Assembly: GCA_005787645.1 (NCBI GenBank) | Contig: SYAM01000045.1 | Location: 1-17,603, forward strand | Direction: 5' to 3' | Length of the DNA stretch: 17,603 nt | Source of the DNA: Actinomycetota bacterium | GTDB lineage: Bacteria > Actinomycetota > Actinomycetes > Nanopelagicales > Nanopelagicaceae | Part shown: piece by piece, positions 14,444 through 17,603 of the stretch | Position numbering within the stretch: position 1 is the stretch's first letter | Layout of the letters: each line of letters opens with the position of its first letter | Notes under the pieces: model-generated | The model's input: only the letters and a program-made list of their open reading frames with translations | Database searches by the model: none | Told to the model about the DNA's origin: nothing | Position numbers and translations under genes: made by a program

Positions 14444-15354
14444 TAACCAAAGCGCCCAGTTACGTAATTTTCTGTTCGCTCATCCCTGGGGCGGGTAAAG
14501 ATTTCTCTTGTAGGTGCGAACTCCACTATTTGACCAGGTCCGCCATCCGAGAGTAGGAAGGCGGTGTAATCAGAGACCCGCGCCGCCTGTTGCATGTTGT
14601 GCGTGACGATGATGATTGTCATCGTTTTAGCGAGTTCGGAGATTGTTTCCTCGATTTTGAGAGTGGAACCGGGATCAAGGGCCGAACAAGGTTCGTCCAT
14701 CAGTAGCACTTCAGGGCGCACTGCAAGTGAGCGTGCAATACACAGTCGTTGCTGTTGTCCACCCGAAAGCGAGCCCCCTGGTTGATTGAGACGATCCTTC
14801 ACTTCGTTCCATAATCCCGCGCGTTCCAGGCACTCTTCCATCAAGTCATCTTTATTCGAGACCTTAAGTTGAGCCAACTTGATACCGGCAAGAACGTTTT
14901 CGCCAATTGTCATCGATGGGAATGGATTTGGTTTTTGAAAGACCATGCCTATCTTCAGGCGTACCTTCGTGACATCGGTCCCTGGAGCATAGATATCTTT
15001 ACCATGGAGAAGAACCTCTCCCGCCATCGCAGCGCCAGGAATAAATTCATGCATCCGATTCAACGTGCGAAGAAATGTGGATTTTCCACAACCTGAGGGC
15101 CCAATCAAGGCAGTGACTGTTCCAGTTGGAAAATCCAGAGACATATCGGAGATTGCGTGGTATTTGCCGAACCATGCGTGCACATTCCGTGCTTCTAACC
15201 CGCTGCCAATAGGTTGCTCTGTTCGACTGCGTGAGGCAGCAGATGCTGTCGCGACATCACCTAGGCTCGAGGTCCTGGTGTCGCTCGCAGCGCTTGTTGA
15301 TGCGGGTGTCGCCGTGGAATTCATTGAACCATCCTCTTTCTCGTAGGTACTCAT
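14443..15354 (-). CDS. pstB: Phosphate ABC transporter, ATP-binding protein
   Basis: PstB is the ATPase of the PstSCAB importer, acting on the cytoplasmic face of the membrane. Motifs are Walker A GPSGCGKS (85-92), Q-loop Gln140 in MVFQKPNPF, the signature LSGGQ (196-200), Walker B LLMDEP (217-222) and the H-loop His252. The 303 residues exceed the usual length near 260 because of a 50-residue, Ser/Thr/Ala-rich N-terminal extension before LEARNVHAWFG. ATG 15352-15354 overlaps the pstA stop as ATGA, which supports it; an internal ATG at 15324 with a GAGGA ahead would shorten the extension by ten residues. Confidence 0.95.
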   Translation of the reverse strand: MSTYEKEDGSMNSTATPASTSAASDTRTSSLGDVATASAASRSRTEQPIGSGLEARNVHAWFGKYHAISDMSLDFPTGTVTALIGPSGCGKSTFLRTLNRMHEFIPGAAMAGEVLLHGKDIYAPGTDVTKVRLKIGMVFQKPNPFPSMTIGENVLAGIKLAQLKVSNKDDLMEECLERAGLWNEVKDRLNQPGGSLSGGQQQRLCIARSLAVRPEVLLMDEPCSALDPGSTLKIEETISELAKTMTIIIVTHNMQQAARVSDYTAFLLSDGGPGQIVEFAPTREIFTRPRDERTENYVTGRFG

Positions 15355-16400
15355 TTCACGATGCTTGCTCGTGACAAGAACCGCGCCAACGCGAAGAGCG
15401 ATAGCACGGCAAGCATCAAAATAAATATTCCCGCCCAGGCGCGCGATGCGGCTTCTGGTGAACCATCAATGAGAGCCTTCCAGATATAAAAAGGGATTGT
15501 GCCCATATTTCCATCGAGCGGATTGAGATTGGTGTTATCTGCGCCACCGGTTGTGAAAAGTAGCGGAGCTGTTTCTCCCGCAATACGCGCGACGCCAAGA
15601 ATCACGGCGGTAACTAATCCGCTTTTGGCTGCTGGAATAACTACTAGCGCTACTGTCTTCCATTGCGTTGCGCCCAGCGCAAGACCAGCCTCGCGATACT
15701 CCGCAGGAACGAGTTTGAGTACCTCTTCGGCAGTGCGTGCAACGGTGGGAATCATGAGGATAGAGAGCGCGAGGGCGCCCATAAATCCGGAGAATCCTCG
15801 ACCGGTGCCTGAGATAAGAGCAGAATAAATAAATAGCCCGGCAACGATTGATGGGATTCCGCTCATCGCTTGGACGAGGAAACGAATCAGCGCCGAACCA
15901 GGACCTTTAATCTCGGTAAGATAAAGGGCAGTCAAAATTCCTAACGGTACTGAAATAATCAGCGCAATAGCGATGAGCCATAATGTGCCAATCAGTGCGT
16001 GTTTGATTCCTCCTGCATCAAGAGGTGATGAAAACGGATCTTGCGACATATCAGTAGTAAAAAATCCATCGTAGATGGCAGCTGTTCCGCGGGAAATGAC
16101 CGTCCATAACATCGATACAACTGGTAAGAGCAATGCAAATATCCCGGTGTATGCCGCACCAGCCATCACCGCATCTTTGGCAGCCTCTTTTCCACGTCGT
16201 AATCCCGAGAGAATTGCAAGAGCGACAACAGCAAAAAATCCGAAGAAGATCACAAGCGAAAGGCGCCCTTCAAAGCCGGTATTTGCGACAAGTAAATAGG
16301 AGGCCACGAGGCTTCCAATTATGATTGCGATCTGGAGGGTGTAATCGCGCTTGGTTGGGCGCCAAGGTCTGATCGGAGCAACGGTTTTTATTGTTGTCAT
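15351..16400 (-). CDS. pstA: Phosphate ABC transporter, permease PstA
   Basis: PstA is one of the two membrane subunits forming the phosphate channel. The 349 residues have helices at about 21-39, 46-65 and 78-102, then the BPD permease core from about 135 with four or more helices. The cytoplasmic EAA loop that docks PstB reads EYREAGLALGATQW (234-247). RIAGETAPLLFT, further on, is a PstA hallmark. Two extra N-terminal helices compared with the E. coli protein are also seen in other actinobacterial PstA proteins. ATG 16398-16400 overlaps the pstC stop as ATGA, and its stop overlaps pstB in the same way, so the three are translated together. Confidence 0.95.
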   Translation of the reverse strand: MTTIKTVAPIRPWRPTKRDYTLQIAIIIGSLVASYLLVANTGFEGRLSLVIFFGFFAVVALAILSGLRRGKEAAKDAVMAGAAYTGIFALLLPVVSMLWTVISRGTAAIYDGFFTTDMSQDPFSSPLDAGGIKHALIGTLWLIAIALIISVPLGILTALYLTEIKGPGSALIRFLVQAMSGIPSIVAGLFIYSALISGTGRGFSGFMGALALSILMIPTVARTAEEVLKLVPAEYREAGLALGATQWKTVALVVIPAAKSGLVTAVILGVARIAGETAPLLFTTGGADNTNLNPLDGNMGTIPFYIWKALIDGSPEAASRAWAGIFILMLAVLSLFALARFLSRASIVK

Positions 16401-17398
16401 CTTCCGCGCCGTCCCGTCTTACTCACGATGACATTGGCAATCATGTTCACTGCCAGGGTCATGAGGAAGAGGACAAACCCAGCAGCCATCAAGGCCTTGA
16501 TTTCCTCTTCAGAAGCCTCGCCGAATTTCAAGATGATGTGCGAAGCAAGATTTCCGCCTGCACCGAGAAGAATTTTGAAGTTCGCTTGGTAAAGGATGTT
16601 TAGCACTGTAAAAACGGCGACAGTCTCCCCCATGGCCCGCCCGAGACCGAGCATCGCGCCACCAACGACTCCGCTATAGCTATATGGGAATGCAACATTT
16701 TTGATCATCGCCCACTTCGATGCGCCCAATGCATATGCAGCCTGAATGCGATCCAGTGGAGTTTGAGCAAAAATTTCGCGCGAGATTGCAGTGACAATAG
16801 GGATAATCATTACAGCCAAGACAAGACCAGCAATAAATGGTGAGCGAAGAAAGACCGGGACAGGTACTGCAAATATCGGAATCCAGCCTAGATATTTATT
16901 AAGTAACTCTGCGACATACATTCCCGGTTCCATGAGAACATATAGTCCCCACAACCCAAAGAGGATTGATGGGAATGCAGCCATGAGATCCACAACTGTG
17001 ACAAGTATTTTTTTAACGCGTTGAGGGGCAAAGAAAGTGAGATAAAGCGCTGCGAAAACTGATACGGGAACCCCGATAACAAGTGCAATCACTGCGGTTA
17101 CAAGAGTGCCGATGAGCATTGCGCCTACGCCATAAGTTGATGGTTGCGCGCCCTCTGAACCATCGCTATTGATTGATGAAACCCATTCATAACCCGTGAT
17201 GAACGAGAGGCTTTCGCTACGCAGAATGGAGTATCCGCGGAAGAAGAGATAGCCCGCGATCAGGCCGAGAATGGTGAGTGAACTGAATCCACCCACGCCC
17301 ACGATTGCGCGAAAAACTCGATCGGAGGGACGAGGTTTGCTCTCAAGAGTCCTCGGGGTCGGCGCGGAGTGGGGGCGCTCGAGCTCAGCAATCGTCAC
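16397..17398 (-). CDS. pstC: Phosphate ABC transporter, permease PstC
   Basis: PstC is the partner permease of PstA and the first gene of this pst cluster. The 333 residues comprise a cytoplasmic N-terminus, a helix at about 33-54, an external segment (60-90), then five further helices. The EAA loop is DRIQAAYALGASKWAMI (216-232), and GLGRAMGETVAV (251-262) is characteristic of PstC. The start is uncertain: GTG 17396-17398 has GGAAGG eight bases upstream; GTG 17417-17419 has GAGG at the same distance; TTG at 17437 would abut the PHO-like box and is least likely. It is divergent from orn. Confidence 0.93.
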   Translation of the reverse strand: MTIAELERPHSAPTPRTLESKPRPSDRVFRAIVGVGGFSSLTILGLIAGYLFFRGYSILRSESLSFITGYEWVSSINSDGSEGAQPSTYGVGAMLIGTLVTAVIALVIGVPVSVFAALYLTFFAPQRVKKILVTVVDLMAAFPSILFGLWGLYVLMEPGMYVAELLNKYLGWIPIFAVPVPVFLRSPFIAGLVLAVMIIPIVTAISREIFAQTPLDRIQAAYALGASKWAMIKNVAFPYSYSGVVGGAMLGLGRAMGETVAVFTVLNILYQANFKILLGAGGNLASHIILKFGEASEEEIKALMAAGFVLFLMTLAVNMIANVIVSKTGRRGR

Positions 17399-17437
17399 GT
17401 CCTTAGCCTTCCGAACCACCAGGCGAGCCTCGACCAA

Positions 17438-17459
17438 ATTTGGTTACCAGAAGGTGAAC
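17438..17459 (-). promoter_or_regulatory. PHO-box-like direct repeat upstream of pstC
   Basis: On the minus strand two 11-base units read GTTCACCTTCT (17449-17459) and GGTAACCAAAT (17438-17448). GTTCACC is the core of the actinobacterial PhoP direct repeat; the second unit is a weaker match (G-TAACC). The site lies 40-60 bases before the likely pstC start, in the divergent spacer with orn. Phosphate-starvation activation of the pst cluster is the natural reading. Confidence 0.55.
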
Positions 17460-17493
17460 AGATGGGGAATTCTCGGCCTGGGACCGGCTCAAG

Positions 17494-17499
17494 TAGATT
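17494..17499 (+). promoter_or_regulatory. Probable -10 box of leaderless orn
   Basis: TAGATT matches TANNNT and ends six bases before the GTG start at 17506, so the transcript would begin at or next to the start codon. No spaced Shine-Dalgarno is present. The same geometry occurs before the prolyl-oligopeptidase gene. Confidence 0.5.
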
Positions 17500-17505
17500 G
17501 TGGGA

Positions 17506-17603
17506 GTGAATGAGGGCGTGCCGCTAATTTGGGTCGATTGCGAGATGACCGGGCTCAACCTTCCCACTGACGCACTGGTCGAAATTGCGGTTCTCGCAAC
17601 TGA
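17506..17603 (+). CDS. orn: Oligoribonuclease, N-terminal fragment
   Basis: Orn degrades 2-5 base RNAs and linear dinucleotides such as pGpG to mononucleotides. About 32 residues are present before the right edge. The phrase LIWVDCEMTGL, followed by an acidic-hydrophobic helix DALVEIAVLATD, is the ExoI motif of the DEDDh family, with the catalytic Asp and Glu in DCE. GTG 17506 is chosen because a -10 box lies directly ahead; GTG 17518 (MPLIWVDCE) would remove four residues and is also possible. It is divergent from pstC. Confidence 0.9.
   Translation, partial: MNEGVPLIWVDCEMTGLNLPTDALVEIAVLAT

Noticed and set aside
17399..17437. TTG at 17437 as the pstC start
   Set aside because: It would put the start codon directly against the PHO-like box, and two GTG codons downstream have better-placed ribosome sites; it cannot be fully excluded.

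Overview
The window looks like chromosomal DNA of an actinobacterium (Actinomycetota) with moderate GC and very compact spacing. The evidence is a group II truncated haemoglobin with the same key residues as mycobacterial GlbO, a cysteine-less RpiB of the mycobacterial type, an actinobacterial-length PepN, an EttA-type ABC-F protein, oligoribonuclease, and GTG/TTG starts with probable leaderless genes. The order rpiB, pepN, HNH protein, glbO, thioesterase, ettA matches, from memory, the Mycobacterium tuberculosis Rv2465c-Rv2477c neighbourhood with other genes inserted. A small-genome freshwater or marine actinobacterium is a reasonable guess, but the sequence does not prove it. I found no mobile element, phage gene or CRISPR array.

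Region 1 (1-2470) holds surface or secreted functions. A cut-off gene enters from the left edge on the minus strand. Next come a collagen-like secreted protein (minus) and a divergently transcribed small secreted alanine/lysine-rich protein (plus), which ends in a strong intrinsic terminator. Neither secreted protein has a known function.

Region 2 (2484-12946) is a conserved housekeeping block: rpiB (sugar-phosphate isomerase), trmB (tRNA m7G46 methyltransferase), pepN (M1 aminopeptidase), a minus-strand unit of HNH protein, small membrane protein and DUF4389 membrane protein, then a prolyl-oligopeptidase-family peptidase with a short MscS-like channel. It closes with a tightly coupled minus-strand unit ettA, hotdog thioesterase, glbO. 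PepN and the prolyl oligopeptidase both serve peptide turnover.

Region 3 (13019-13092) is a tRNA-Arg with anticodon UCG.

Region 4 (13099-17505) is the high-affinity phosphate uptake system on the minus strand, in the order pstC-pstA-pstB-pstS. The first three genes overlap by ATGA. pstS comes last after a 117-base gap, with a terminator after it. Direct repeats resembling actinobacterial PhoP (PHO) boxes lie upstream of pstC and again immediately upstream of pstS, suggesting two phosphate-controlled entry points. The right edge cuts a divergent orn (oligoribonuclease) gene.

No clearly new multi-gene system was found. The points most worth checking are the pst gene order with its doubled PHO-like boxes, the lysine-rich insertion in PstS, the shortened MscS protein, and the two secreted proteins.
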